Both the position numbers and the translations under genes were made by a program. A stretch of 64,000 nucleotides of DNA from Streptomyces sp. NRRL B-1347 (GTDB lineage Bacteria; Actinomycetota; Actinomycetes; Streptomycetales; Streptomycetaceae): the NCBI RefSeq assembly GCF_000720325.1, contig NZ_JOJM01000003.1, positions 248,001 through 312,000 of the forward strand. The letters are read 5' to 3'. Below the pieces are notes generated by a model. That model was not told the origin of the DNA and made no database searches. It saw only the letters and a list, made by a program, of their open reading frames with translations. This document shows, in pieces, positions 28,857-37,265 of this stretch (its first letter is position 1; each line of letters starts with the position of its first letter).

Positions 28857-31800
28857 ATGACGCACCCGAGCCCTTCCGGCCGGGAGGCCGTGGCGGTCAT
28901 CGGGGTGGCCCTCGCCCTGCCCGACGCCGACGACCTGGACGCCCTGCACCGCAACCTGCGCGCGGGCCGGGTCAGCGTCCGCGCGCCGGGCCGGGACCGG
29001 GTGCACTACGCGGGGGCGCCCGCGGACGCCGGCTATCTCCCCCTGGCCTATCTGGACCGGATCGACCTCTTCGACCACCGGTTCTTCGACCTGTCGCGGC
29101 GCGAGGCCGAGCTGATGGACCCGCACCAGCGCATGACCGCCCAACTCGCCCACCGCGCCCTGGAGAACGCCTGCTACGCGCCCCGGGACCTGAAGGGCTC
29201 GCGGACCGCGGTCGTCCTCAGCGCGCCCGAGCCGCACTACGCGGGCCTGTACCCGGACGACGACCCGCAGCAGGTCCTCGGCTCGCACCCGTCGGCCACG
29301 GCCGCGCGGATCTCCTACCTCTTCGACTTCGCCGGGCCCGCGCTCGTCGTGGACACCGCGTGCAGCAGCAGCCTGACCGCGCTCGCGGTCGCCGTGGACC
29401 AGCTGCGCGACGGGCGGGCGGACCTGGCGGTCGCGGGCGGGCTCAGCCTCTACCCGGTGCTGATCCGCGAGCGCGACTACGTGCCCCTGCTCGGCATCGT
29501 GTCCGCCGACGGGGTGTGCCGCCCCTTCGACGCCGCCGCGGACGGCTCCACCGCCGGTGAGGGCGGCGGGCTCGTCGTGCTCAAGCGCCTCTCCGAGGCG
29601 CTCGCCGACGGCGACCACATCCACGCCGTGGTGCGCGGCGTCGCCGTCAACCAGAACGGCTTCCGCGCCACGAGCATGAGCGCGCCCAGCGCCCGGGCCC
29701 AGTCCGCCGCGATCGTCGAGGCCTGGCGGCAGTCGGGCGGGGCCCCGCCCGACTACGTGGAGTGCCACGGCTCGGGGACCCGACTCGGGGACGTCATCGA
29801 GGCCGAGGGGCTGCGGCAGGCCTTCGCCGAAGCCGGGGCCGACGCCGACGCCGACGCCGAGGTCGGGACCGGCGTCTCGTGCGGCATCAGCAGCATCAAG
29901 GGAAACATCGGCCACATCAACCACGCCGCCGGGGTCGCGGGGCTCCTCAAGGTCCTCGCCGGGCTCCGGCACGGCACGCGGTACCCGAACCCGAACTTCA
30001 GCACGCCCAACCCGCTGATCGACTTCAGCGGCCCGGTCCGCGTCGACGCGGAGGCGAAGGACTGGGAGCCCGCGCCGGGCGCGACCCGCCGGGCGGGCGT
30101 CAGCTCCTTCGGCCTGACCGGCACCAACGTGCACGCCGTCATCGAGGAGCCGCCCGCCGTTCCCCCGGCACCCGCCCCGCCGGATCCGGAGAGCGAACTG
30201 GTCACGCTCTCCGCGAAGTCCCCCCGGGCGCTCGCCGCCTACGCGGAGCGCGTCGCCGACTTCCTCGGCTCCACCGGACACCGGCTCGCCGACATCGCCC
30301 ACGCGCTGAACCGGGGCCGGGACGACCACCCGTACCGCTGGGCGGGCACCGTACGCGACCGCCACGAGCTGGCCGCCGCGCTGCGCGGGGCACCCCACGC
30401 CGAGCGGGAGCCGGCCGCGGCGGCCCCCCTCGTGCTGCTCTTCTCCGGCGACGCCGAACTCGGCGACGGGACCTGGGCGGCCCTGTGCGCGGCCTTCCCC
30501 GCGCTCGCCGACGCCGACGGCGGACGGGCCGAAGGGCCGCCCGGCGCCCGCCTCTTCGCCCGGCACCTCGCGGTCCACCGCCTGGCGCGCGCCCTCGGCC
30601 TGGCCGCGGCCCGCCTGGTCGGCTCCGGCGTCGGGAACCTCGCGGTGCGGTCCGTGCAGAGCCCGGCGACGGCGGACGAGTCCCGCCTGAGGGCCGCGGA
30701 CACGCCGGTCACCAGCCAGGTCGACGAGTCCGGGCTCCGGCGCGCGGCCCGCGGCCTCGTCGACGAGGGCGCCGTGGCGGTCGAGCTCGCCGCGGACGGC
30801 ACCCTGGCCCGGGAGCTCGCCCGGGTCGCCCCGGAGCTGCCCGTCGTACGCCTCTTCGCCGACCCCACGCGGGACGGCGTGCTCTCCGCGCTCGGCAGGC
30901 TCTACTCGCTCGGCGCGGACATCGACTGGAACGCGTACTACGCCGGGACCGGGGCCCGCCGCGTCGAGGTGCCGACCTACCCCTTCGACGCCGACGCGGT
31001 GTCCTGCTGGTGTCTGCCGCCCGGTGGTCCACCGCCCGACCGCGCGCCGGAGCCCGATCAGGTCCCCGGCCGCGTACCCGCGCGGCAGGCCGAACCGGGC
31101 GCCACCGAGGCCGAGTTGGCCGCGCTGTGGCAGCGCGTCCTCAAGGCCGACGCGGTGGGCCCCGACTCCAACTACTTCGAGCTCGGCGGCACGTCCATCG
31201 CGGGCATCACCGTGCTGCGGGCGGCCGAGGAGCACTTCGGCGCCCGGCTGACCTTCGCCGACCTGCACCGGAACCCCACCCTGCGCGCCCTCGCCGCGCG
31301 CATCGACGCCGTGCGCGCGACGGGCACCGGACGGGACGACTGGACGATCACTCCGGTGCCGCGCCCCGGCCGTCTGCCGCTCTCCTTCAACCAGGAACAG
31401 CTGTGGTACCTGGACCGGCTCAACCCGGGCAGCCCGCTGTACAACATCCCCGCCAACACCCGCTACGTGGGCGACTTCGACCTCGTCGCGTTCCGCGGAG
31501 CCCTGCGCGACGTGGTGGACCGGCACGAGGTGCTGCGCACCCGCATCCTGGACGAGGACGGCAGCCCGTACGCCCTGGCCGACACGGCCGAACCACAGGT
31601 GGACTTCGTCGATCTCACGGCGCTTCCTGAGGAGCAGCGAACCGAAGCGCTGTCCCGCGCGATCACGGCGGAGGCGACGGCGCCCTTCGACCTCGGCCGC
31701 GGCCCGCTGCTGCGCACCGTGGTGGTCAAGGCCGCCGAGCACGACCACGTCGTCCTGCACACCGTGCACCACATCGCCTTCGACGGCTGGGCCCCCGCCG

Positions 31801-34800
31801 TGTTCTTCCGCGAGCTGTCCGCCTGCTACAGCGCCCGGATCGCCGGGCGCGCGGCCGGCCTGCCCGAACTGCCCGTGCAGTACGCGGACTTCGCGGCCTG
31901 GCAGCGGCGGTGGCTGGACGCGGAGCGCGTGGAGCGCGGCCTCGCGTACTGGCGTCGGCAGCTGCGCGACCTGGACGCCCCCGAGCTGCCGCTCGACCGC
32001 CCGCGCCCGGCCGCGCAGTCGTACCGCGGCGGCTATGTGAAGTTCACGCTCGACGAGGAACTCGCCCGGCGCCTGCGCGCGTTCAGCGCCGGTGAGAGCA
32101 CCACGAGCTTCGTCACCATGCTCGCCGTGGTCGACGCCCTGCTGCACCTGTGGGCGGGCCGGCGGGACGTGGTGGTGGGCGCGGCGACGACGGGCCGGTT
32201 CAACCCCGCGACGCACGACCTGATCGGCTACTTCAACAACCTGCTGCCGTTCCGTACGAGGGTCGATCCGGGGATCGGCTTCCGCGACCTTGTCGTGCGG
32301 TGCGCGGCCACCGCCACCGGCGTCCTGGACCACGAGGAGATCCCGTTCGCGAGGATCGTCGCCGACGCCGACCACCGCGACCCGTCGCGGCACCCGGTGT
32401 TCACGGTCTGCTACACGCACCAGAACACCGTCGCCGCGTCGCTCGACCTGGAGGGCCTGCGGCCCGTGGCGCTCCGGGGCGACCTCGCCGGGGTCTCCGG
32501 AGTCGCCCCGGGCACCTCCAAGTTCGACCTCACCTTCGGCCTGTACGACCAGGACGACAGCCCCATGGACGGGTACCTGGAGTACGCGGTCGACCTGTTC
32601 GACGCCGCCACCGCGCACCGTCTGGTCGCGCTCTTCCAGGACATCGCCGAAGCCGTGATGAGCGACCCGGACCGGCCGCTCGCCGACCTCGCGCCGCTCC
32701 TCGACGCGACCGGCGGCGGCCACCGAGGCGGGCACGGCGGCGCGGCTCCCTCCCTGCTCGTCGGCGAGCGCCGCGCACTCACGGACACGCGCCTGGTCAG
32801 CGAGGTCTTCCAGGAGCACGCCGCGCGGCGCCCGGCCGAGGCCGCGGTGATCGACGCCGCAGGGGAGCACACCTTCCAGGAGATCGACCGGCGCGCGAAC
32901 CGGCTCGCCCGGCGGCTCGTCGCGCACGGCGTCGGCCCGGACGGCGTCGTCCCGGTGCTCGCCGCGCGCGGGGCCGACCTGGTGGTGGGCTGGCTCGGCG
33001 TCCACAGGGCGGGGGCGGCCTTCGCCTCGCTCGACCCGGCCGTTCCCGAGCGGCGGCTGCGGTCCGTGCTCGCCGGGGTCGACGCCGCCGCGCTGGTCCT
33101 GGGCGAGGGCATGAGCATCGTGGGCCCCGAGAGCGTCCCGGTCCTCCGGGTCCCCGACGCCGCGGAGGACCCGGACCGGGACGAGGGCGGCGCGCCACCG
33201 CGGCGCGCGAGCCCGCGCGATCTGGCGTACGTCGTCCACACCTCGGGCTCCACCGGGCACCCGCAGGGCTGCGAGGTCGAGCACGGCGGGCTGCTCAACG
33301 TCCTGACGTGGTGCGGCGACACGTTCGGGATCGGGCCGGGGGACCGGCTCGCGCAACTGGCCGCCACCGGCTTCGACCTGGCGGTGTTCGAGGTCATGAC
33401 GGCCCTGTACCACGGCGCCGCCCTGTACTTCGTCGCGGACCCGCTGCAGACCCCGGACAAGCTCCTCGCGGACCTTGCCGAGCACCGCGTCACGGTGGCG
33501 TGCATGCCGACGCCGCTCGCCGAGACGGTCCTCGCGGACCTGCCCGACGTGCCCGGGCCCGCCGCCCTGCGCCTGGTGCTCACCGGCGGCGACCTGCTGC
33601 GGGTGCGTCCGCCGCGGCGGACGCCGTTCGACGTGCACAACATCTACGGGCCGACCGAGTGCGCCGTCTGCGTGACCGGGGGCCCGGTCGCCGCCGCCGG
33701 CACCGTCCCCGACGCCGTCCCGGACATCGGCGGGCCCCTGCCCAACGTCCGCGTCCACGTCCTGGACGCCCGCCTCCGCCCCGTGGCGCGGGGCGAGCGC
33801 GGCGAGGTCTACGCCGGAGGCGCCCACGTGGGCCGCGGCTACCACGGCAGGCCGGGCCCGACCGCGGCCCGGTTCGTCGCCGACCCCTTCGCGGACGAGC
33901 CGGGGGCGCGGATGTACCGCACCGGCGATCTGGCCCTGGTGCGCGCCGACGGGACGCTCGCGTTCCACGGCCGCGCCGACGACCAGCTCGAACTGCGCGG
34001 CCACCGCGTGGAACCGGCCGAGGTCGAGCGCGCGCTCCTGGCGCACCCGCGCGTGCGCGAAGCCCTCGTCCACGCGGCGGAACAGCCCTCCGGCGCCCCG
34101 CTCCTGGTGGCGCACGTCGCGGGCGACGACGCGCCGGACGAGGCCGAGCTGACGGAGTGGGTGGCCCGCGCGCTGCCGGAGTACATGGTGCCCGGCCGTG
34201 TCCGGCGCCATGCCGCACTGCCCAGGACTAGCAACGGAAAGCTCGACCGCCGGACGACGAGGAAGAGGGACATGGCCGACCGCGACACGACGCACGAACT
34301 GACGGCGGTGGTCACGACGGTGACCCCGGGTGCGGTCCTCGACGACGCGGGGCGCGAGGCCGAGCGGGTCCTCGCCGGGATCTGGACCGAGCTGCTCGGC
34401 GTCGCACGGGTGGCACCCGACGACAACTTCTTCCGCATCGGCGGTGATTCGCTGCTGAGCGTGGGCATCGCCTCGCGGGCCACCCGGGCCGGTCTTCCGC
34501 TCACCCCGCACGACGTCCTGAGCCATCCGACCCTGCGCGACCTGGCCGCCGTCGCCGCGAAGGGCGCGGGGCCCCTTGCGGGGGCCGCCGCGGGGCCCAC
34601 CGCGGGGCCCGCCACCGTCCCCGACGCCGCGCCCCGGCCCGACGCCGCCGCATCCGCGCCGCGCGAGCCCGTGCCGCCCGCTCCCCTGGTGCAGGCCCTG
34701 CTCGCCACGGCGCGCGACGGGGCCCGGGACTTCGTCACGCCCCTCCTCCTGGAGACGGCCGCGGGCATCGGCGCGGACGCGGTGCGCGCGGCCTTCGACC

Positions 34801-35960
34801 GCCTGATCGAGGTCCAGGAGCCGCTGCGCTACCGGTTCCGGCACAACAGCCTGGGCTGGCGCATCGAGTGCGCCGAGCGGGAGAGCGCCCGCGTCGTCGA
34901 CCACCGGGTGCTGCCGCCGCTGGACGAGGAGCAGTTGCAGGCGTATCTGGAGGCCGACCTCGACGAGCTGCTCGCGGACGTCGACCCGGGGCGCGGCCCG
35001 GTGCTGCGGGCCAGGTTCTACGACCGCGGCGCCGACCGGCCCGGCGTGATCGTCCTCGCGATCCACCACTTCGTCTTCGACTCCACGTCGTTCGTGCCGC
35101 TCGTCGAGGACCTCAACGCCGCCTTCGCGGGCGACGCCCCGGCGGCGGTCCCGCGCCGGGCCGCCTGGCGCGCGTGGACGCACCTGCTGCGCGCCATGGC
35201 CGCGTCCGACGAGGTCGCCGGTGAACTCCCTTACTGGAAGGGCGTCCTGAGCGCGGCGGCCGGGTCGCGGCCCGTGCCGGAGAACGGCGCCGACGGCGCG
35301 CCCGCCGGGCTGGTGCGCCGCCGGGTGGCCGCCGACCGGGTCGCGGCGCGGCTCACCGAGAGCGGGCCCGCCGGCCAGAGCGCCGCGCTCGCCGCGGTCG
35401 CCGTGGCCTGGTCCCGGTGGCGCGGCGAGCCCGACGCGTTCCTGAGCACCGTCGGCATGGGCAGCTCGCCGAACGCGCTGTGGAACGGCGACCGGAGCGA
35501 TGCGATCGGCTGGTTCACGCATCTGTTCCCGGCCCATCTGCGCGTCCCGTCCGGCGCCCGGGTCGTCGACGCCCTGCCGGGCGTCGACACGGTCCTGCGC
35601 TCCGTGCCCAACGACGGCATCGGCTACGGCGTCCTGCGCCATCTCAGCCCCGCGACCCCGGCGGTGGCGAGCGTGCGCGCCCTGCCCGAGCCGCCGGTCC
35701 TGGTCGAGCACGTGGCCAGCGGCAACGACGGTCTGACGAAGCTGGGCGGGCCCCATGTGCGGCCCCGGCCGATGACCCTGGTCGCCGTGCCCCACTCGCT
35801 GCTCACCCAGGTGCCGATCGTCGTGGAGACGCACATCCTGGGCGGGACGCTCGAACTCGGCGTGATCCACCGCGGCTCCGTCGCCGCCGCCGACATGGAG
35901 GACTTCGCCGACCACGTGGTCGAGGCGCTCACCGAACTCGCCGCCGACGAGGGCCGCTGA
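28857..35960 (+). CDS. Hybrid PKS-NRPS (NRPS2): KS, degenerate AT, T, C-A-T, epimerase-like domain
   Basis: 2367 residues. Ketosynthase 1-430: DTACSSS (Cys 169), HGSGT (His 304), NIGH (His 353), all intact. Residues about 440-715 are a shrunken acyltransferase in which GHSxG reads GSGVG (589) and the first glutamine-rich motif is gone, so it cannot load an extender. Carrier with GGTS (Ser 780). Condensation 835-1270, HHIAFDG at 971. Adenylation 1320-1780, with HTSGSTGHPQG at 1461 (Gln in place of the usual Lys) and NGKLDRR at its end; code DLFCLGIVCK, with partial likeness to the hydroxyphenylglycine code. Carrier GGDS (Ser 1865). Terminal epimerase-like domain: HHFVFDS at 2070, GWFTHLFP and GIGYGVL kept, but EGHGR replaced by VGMGS, so probably no epimerisation. 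No thioesterase. The ATG lies 10 bp after the NRPS1 stop. Likely extender: hydroxymalonyl-ACP from the genes downstream. Confidence 0.88.
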   Translation: MTHPSPSGREAVAVIGVALALPDADDLDALHRNLRAGRVSVRAPGRDRVHYAGAPADAGYLPLAYLDRIDLFDHRFFDLSRREAELMDPHQRMTAQLAHRALENACYAPRDLKGSRTAVVLSAPEPHYAGLYPDDDPQQVLGSHPSATAARISYLFDFAGPALVVDTACSSSLTALAVAVDQLRDGRADLAVAGGLSLYPVLIRERDYVPLLGIVSADGVCRPFDAAADGSTAGEGGGLVVLKRLSEALADGDHIHAVVRGVAVNQNGFRATSMSAPSARAQSAAIVEAWRQSGGAPPDYVECHGSGTRLGDVIEAEGLRQAFAEAGADADADAEVGTGVSCGISSIKGNIGHINHAAGVAGLLKVLAGLRHGTRYPNPNFSTPNPLIDFSGPVRVDAEAKDWEPAPGATRRAGVSSFGLTGTNVHAVIEEPPAVPPAPAPPDPESELVTLSAKSPRALAAYAERVADFLGSTGHRLADIAHALNRGRDDHPYRWAGTVRDRHELAAALRGAPHAEREPAAAAPLVLLFSGDAELGDGTWAALCAAFPALADADGGRAEGPPGARLFARHLAVHRLARALGLAAARLVGSGVGNLAVRSVQSPATADESRLRAADTPVTSQVDESGLRRAARGLVDEGAVAVELAADGTLARELARVAPELPVVRLFADPTRDGVLSALGRLYSLGADIDWNAYYAGTGARRVEVPTYPFDADAVSCWCLPPGGPPPDRAPEPDQVPGRVPARQAEPGATEAELAALWQRVLKADAVGPDSNYFELGGTSIAGITVLRAAEEHFGARLTFADLHRNPTLRALAARIDAVRATGTGRDDWTITPVPRPGRLPLSFNQEQLWYLDRLNPGSPLYNIPANTRYVGDFDLVAFRGALRDVVDRHEVLRTRILDEDGSPYALADTAEPQVDFVDLTALPEEQRTEALSRAITAEATAPFDLGRGPLLRTVVVKAAEHDHVVLHTVHHIAFDGWAPAVFFRELSACYSARIAGRAAGLPELPVQYADFAAWQRRWLDAERVERGLAYWRRQLRDLDAPELPLDRPRPAAQSYRGGYVKFTLDEELARRLRAFSAGESTTSFVTMLAVVDALLHLWAGRRDVVVGAATTGRFNPATHDLIGYFNNLLPFRTRVDPGIGFRDLVVRCAATATGVLDHEEIPFARIVADADHRDPSRHPVFTVCYTHQNTVAASLDLEGLRPVALRGDLAGVSGVAPGTSKFDLTFGLYDQDDSPMDGYLEYAVDLFDAATAHRLVALFQDIAEAVMSDPDRPLADLAPLLDATGGGHRGGHGGAAPSLLVGERRALTDTRLVSEVFQEHAARRPAEAAVIDAAGEHTFQEIDRRANRLARRLVAHGVGPDGVVPVLAARGADLVVGWLGVHRAGAAFASLDPAVPERRLRSVLAGVDAAALVLGEGMSIVGPESVPVLRVPDAAEDPDRDEGGAPPRRASPRDLAYVVHTSGSTGHPQGCEVEHGGLLNVLTWCGDTFGIGPGDRLAQLAATGFDLAVFEVMTALYHGAALYFVADPLQTPDKLLADLAEHRVTVACMPTPLAETVLADLPDVPGPAALRLVLTGGDLLRVRPPRRTPFDVHNIYGPTECAVCVTGGPVAAAGTVPDAVPDIGGPLPNVRVHVLDARLRPVARGERGEVYAGGAHVGRGYHGRPGPTAARFVADPFADEPGARMYRTGDLALVRADGTLAFHGRADDQLELRGHRVEPAEVERALLAHPRVREALVHAAEQPSGAPLLVAHVAGDDAPDEAELTEWVARALPEYMVPGRVRRHAALPRTSNGKLDRRTTRKRDMADRDTTHELTAVVTTVTPGAVLDDAGREAERVLAGIWTELLGVARVAPDDNFFRIGGDSLLSVGIASRATRAGLPLTPHDVLSHPTLRDLAAVAAKGAGPLAGAAAGPTAGPATVPDAAPRPDAAASAPREPVPPAPLVQALLATARDGARDFVTPLLLETAAGIGADAVRAAFDRLIEVQEPLRYRFRHNSLGWRIECAERESARVVDHRVLPPLDEEQLQAYLEADLDELLADVDPGRGPVLRARFYDRGADRPGVIVLAIHHFVFDSTSFVPLVEDLNAAFAGDAPAAVPRRAAWRAWTHLLRAMAASDEVAGELPYWKGVLSAAAGSRPVPENGADGAPAGLVRRRVAADRVAARLTESGPAGQSAALAAVAVAWSRWRGEPDAFLSTVGMGSSPNALWNGDRSDAIGWFTHLFPAHLRVPSGARVVDALPGVDTVLRSVPNDGIGYGVLRHLSPATPAVASVRALPEPPVLVEHVASGNDGLTKLGGPHVRPRPMTLVAVPHSLLTQVPIVVETHILGGTLELGVIHRGSVAAADMEDFADHVVEALTELAADEGR

Positions 35961-36965
35961 GTGCCCCCGGTGACGGCCATCAGGGCGGCCGCCTGCTACC
36001 AGCCGGACCAGGTCTTGCCGGTCGCCGAGCTGCCGGGGCTCGCGGAACTCGGCGACGGCGAGCGGGAGACCTGCGCGCGCCTCGGCATCGACGAGGTCCG
36101 CGCGGACGAGTCGCTGACCGCGTTCGACCTGGCGGTGCGCGCGGCCCGGCAGGCCCTGTCGGAGGCGGGGCTCACCGCGGCCGAGCTCGGCGCGCTCGTC
36201 CTCATCGACGCGCGCGTCCCGGACACCCTGATGAGTTCGGCGGCCACCCGGCTCCAGGCGCTCCTCGGGGCGGAGCGCGCGCTGACCTTCTCGGTGGGCG
36301 GCCTCGGCTGCGTGTCGCTCACCCCGGCGCTGCTCACGGCCCGGGGCCTGCTCGCCGCCGACGGGGACCTCGACCACGTCCTGGTCGTCCACGGCAGCAA
36401 GCCGCCCACGCCGCTGCGCTACCGCCATCCGGTGACGGTCAGCGGCGACGGCGGCGCCGCCGCGGTGATCTCGCGCCGCGGCCCGGTCCGCCTCCTCGAC
36501 GTCGTGCAGGAGACCAACGGCGACCACTGGGACCTGTTCCGCGTCGACTACCGCGACCGCCCGACCGCGCGGTGGCGCGAGGAGTGCCGTGACCTCCCGC
36601 AGTACTCCTTCCGGCTCGCCGTGGAGTCCCGCATCCGCCTGCGCGAGTTGCATCAGCGCCTCCTGGACCGCAACCACCTGACGCCCGGGGACATCTCCCG
36701 CTACCTCAGCCACAACCTCTCCGAAGGCACCTTCCGGTTCACCGAGGAGGCCCTCGGCATCAAGATCAGCACGACGTGCTCCGACAACCTCCGCCGGTAC
36801 GGACACCTCGGCCCGAACGACGTCCTGCTGAACCTCCGCACGGAGCTGGACCGCGGCGGCCTGGCCGAGGGGCAGCGCGCGGTGCTGCTCAGCGCGAGCC
36901 CGGTCGCCGCGTGGAGCCTGCTGCTCGTGGAGATCGGTGACGGCGCCACCACCCACTACCTGTGA
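35961..36965 (+). CDS. KAS III-like (FabH-fold) acyl-ACP condensing or transfer enzyme
   Basis: 334 residues, GTG start directly adjoining the NRPS2 stop. Thiolase fold with a nucleophile-type Cys in VGGLGCVSL (117) and His in SHNLSEG (251). The place of the FabH Asn (YGNTSAAS) reads YGHLGPND, so the triad is altered, as in KAS III relatives that do acyl transfer or unusual condensations rather than fatty-acid initiation. Its position between an NRPS-PKS without thioesterase and a discrete ACP suggests it either moves a hydroxymalonate-derived unit from that ACP into the assembly line or condenses it with the finished chain to release it, as KAS III-like enzymes do with glyceryl-ACP in tetronate pathways. 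Both are inference. Confidence 0.78.
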   Translation: MPPVTAIRAAACYQPDQVLPVAELPGLAELGDGERETCARLGIDEVRADESLTAFDLAVRAARQALSEAGLTAAELGALVLIDARVPDTLMSSAATRLQALLGAERALTFSVGGLGCVSLTPALLTARGLLAADGDLDHVLVVHGSKPPTPLRYRHPVTVSGDGGAAAVISRRGPVRLLDVVQETNGDHWDLFRVDYRDRPTARWREECRDLPQYSFRLAVESRIRLRELHQRLLDRNHLTPGDISRYLSHNLSEGTFRFTEEALGIKISTTCSDNLRRYGHLGPNDVLLNLRTELDRGGLAEGQRAVLLSASPVAAWSLLLVEIGDGATTHYL

Positions 36966-36980
36966 GAAAGAGGGCCCCGC

Positions 36981-37265
36981 ATGGACACATCGAACGGAAC
37001 GGACGCCGTCGACAGGGCGGCCGTGACCGAGGAGCTGCGCGCGTACCTGTCCGGCGCGCTGGGCCGGGAACCGGGCCAGGACGACGACTATTTCGCGCTC
37101 GGCCTGGTGACCTCCCTGTTCGCGATCGAGCTGGTGAACTTCGTCGAGCAGCGGTACGGCATCGAGGTCACCGTCGACGACCTCGACCTGGACCACTTCC
37201 GCACCCTCGGCAGGCTGCGGGAGTTCGTCCTGGCGAAGACCGCGAGCCGGGGCGCCGCGGCGTGA
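36981..37265 (+). CDS. Discrete acyl carrier protein of the hydroxymalonyl-ACP pathway
   Basis: 94 residues with the pantetheine attachment Ser 45 in LGLVTSLFAIELV and a following EQRYGIEVTVDDLDLDHFRTL helix. The TSL variant of the usual DSL and the length fit the FkbJ/AsmE-type carrier on which glycerate is loaded and oxidised. AGAGG lies eight bases before the ATG. The stop overlaps the GTG of the dehydrogenase gene by GTGA, so the four downstream proteins are translationally linked, as in methoxymalonyl- and hydroxymalonyl-ACP operons. Confidence 0.87.
   Translation: MDTSNGTDAVDRAAVTEELRAYLSGALGREPGQDDDYFALGLVTSLFAIELVNFVEQRYGIEVTVDDLDLDHFRTLGRLREFVLAKTASRGAAA

Noticed and set aside
28704..37196. 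Very long - strand frame opposite NRPS2 and KAS III
   Set aside because: Same antisense effect; no recognisable domain.
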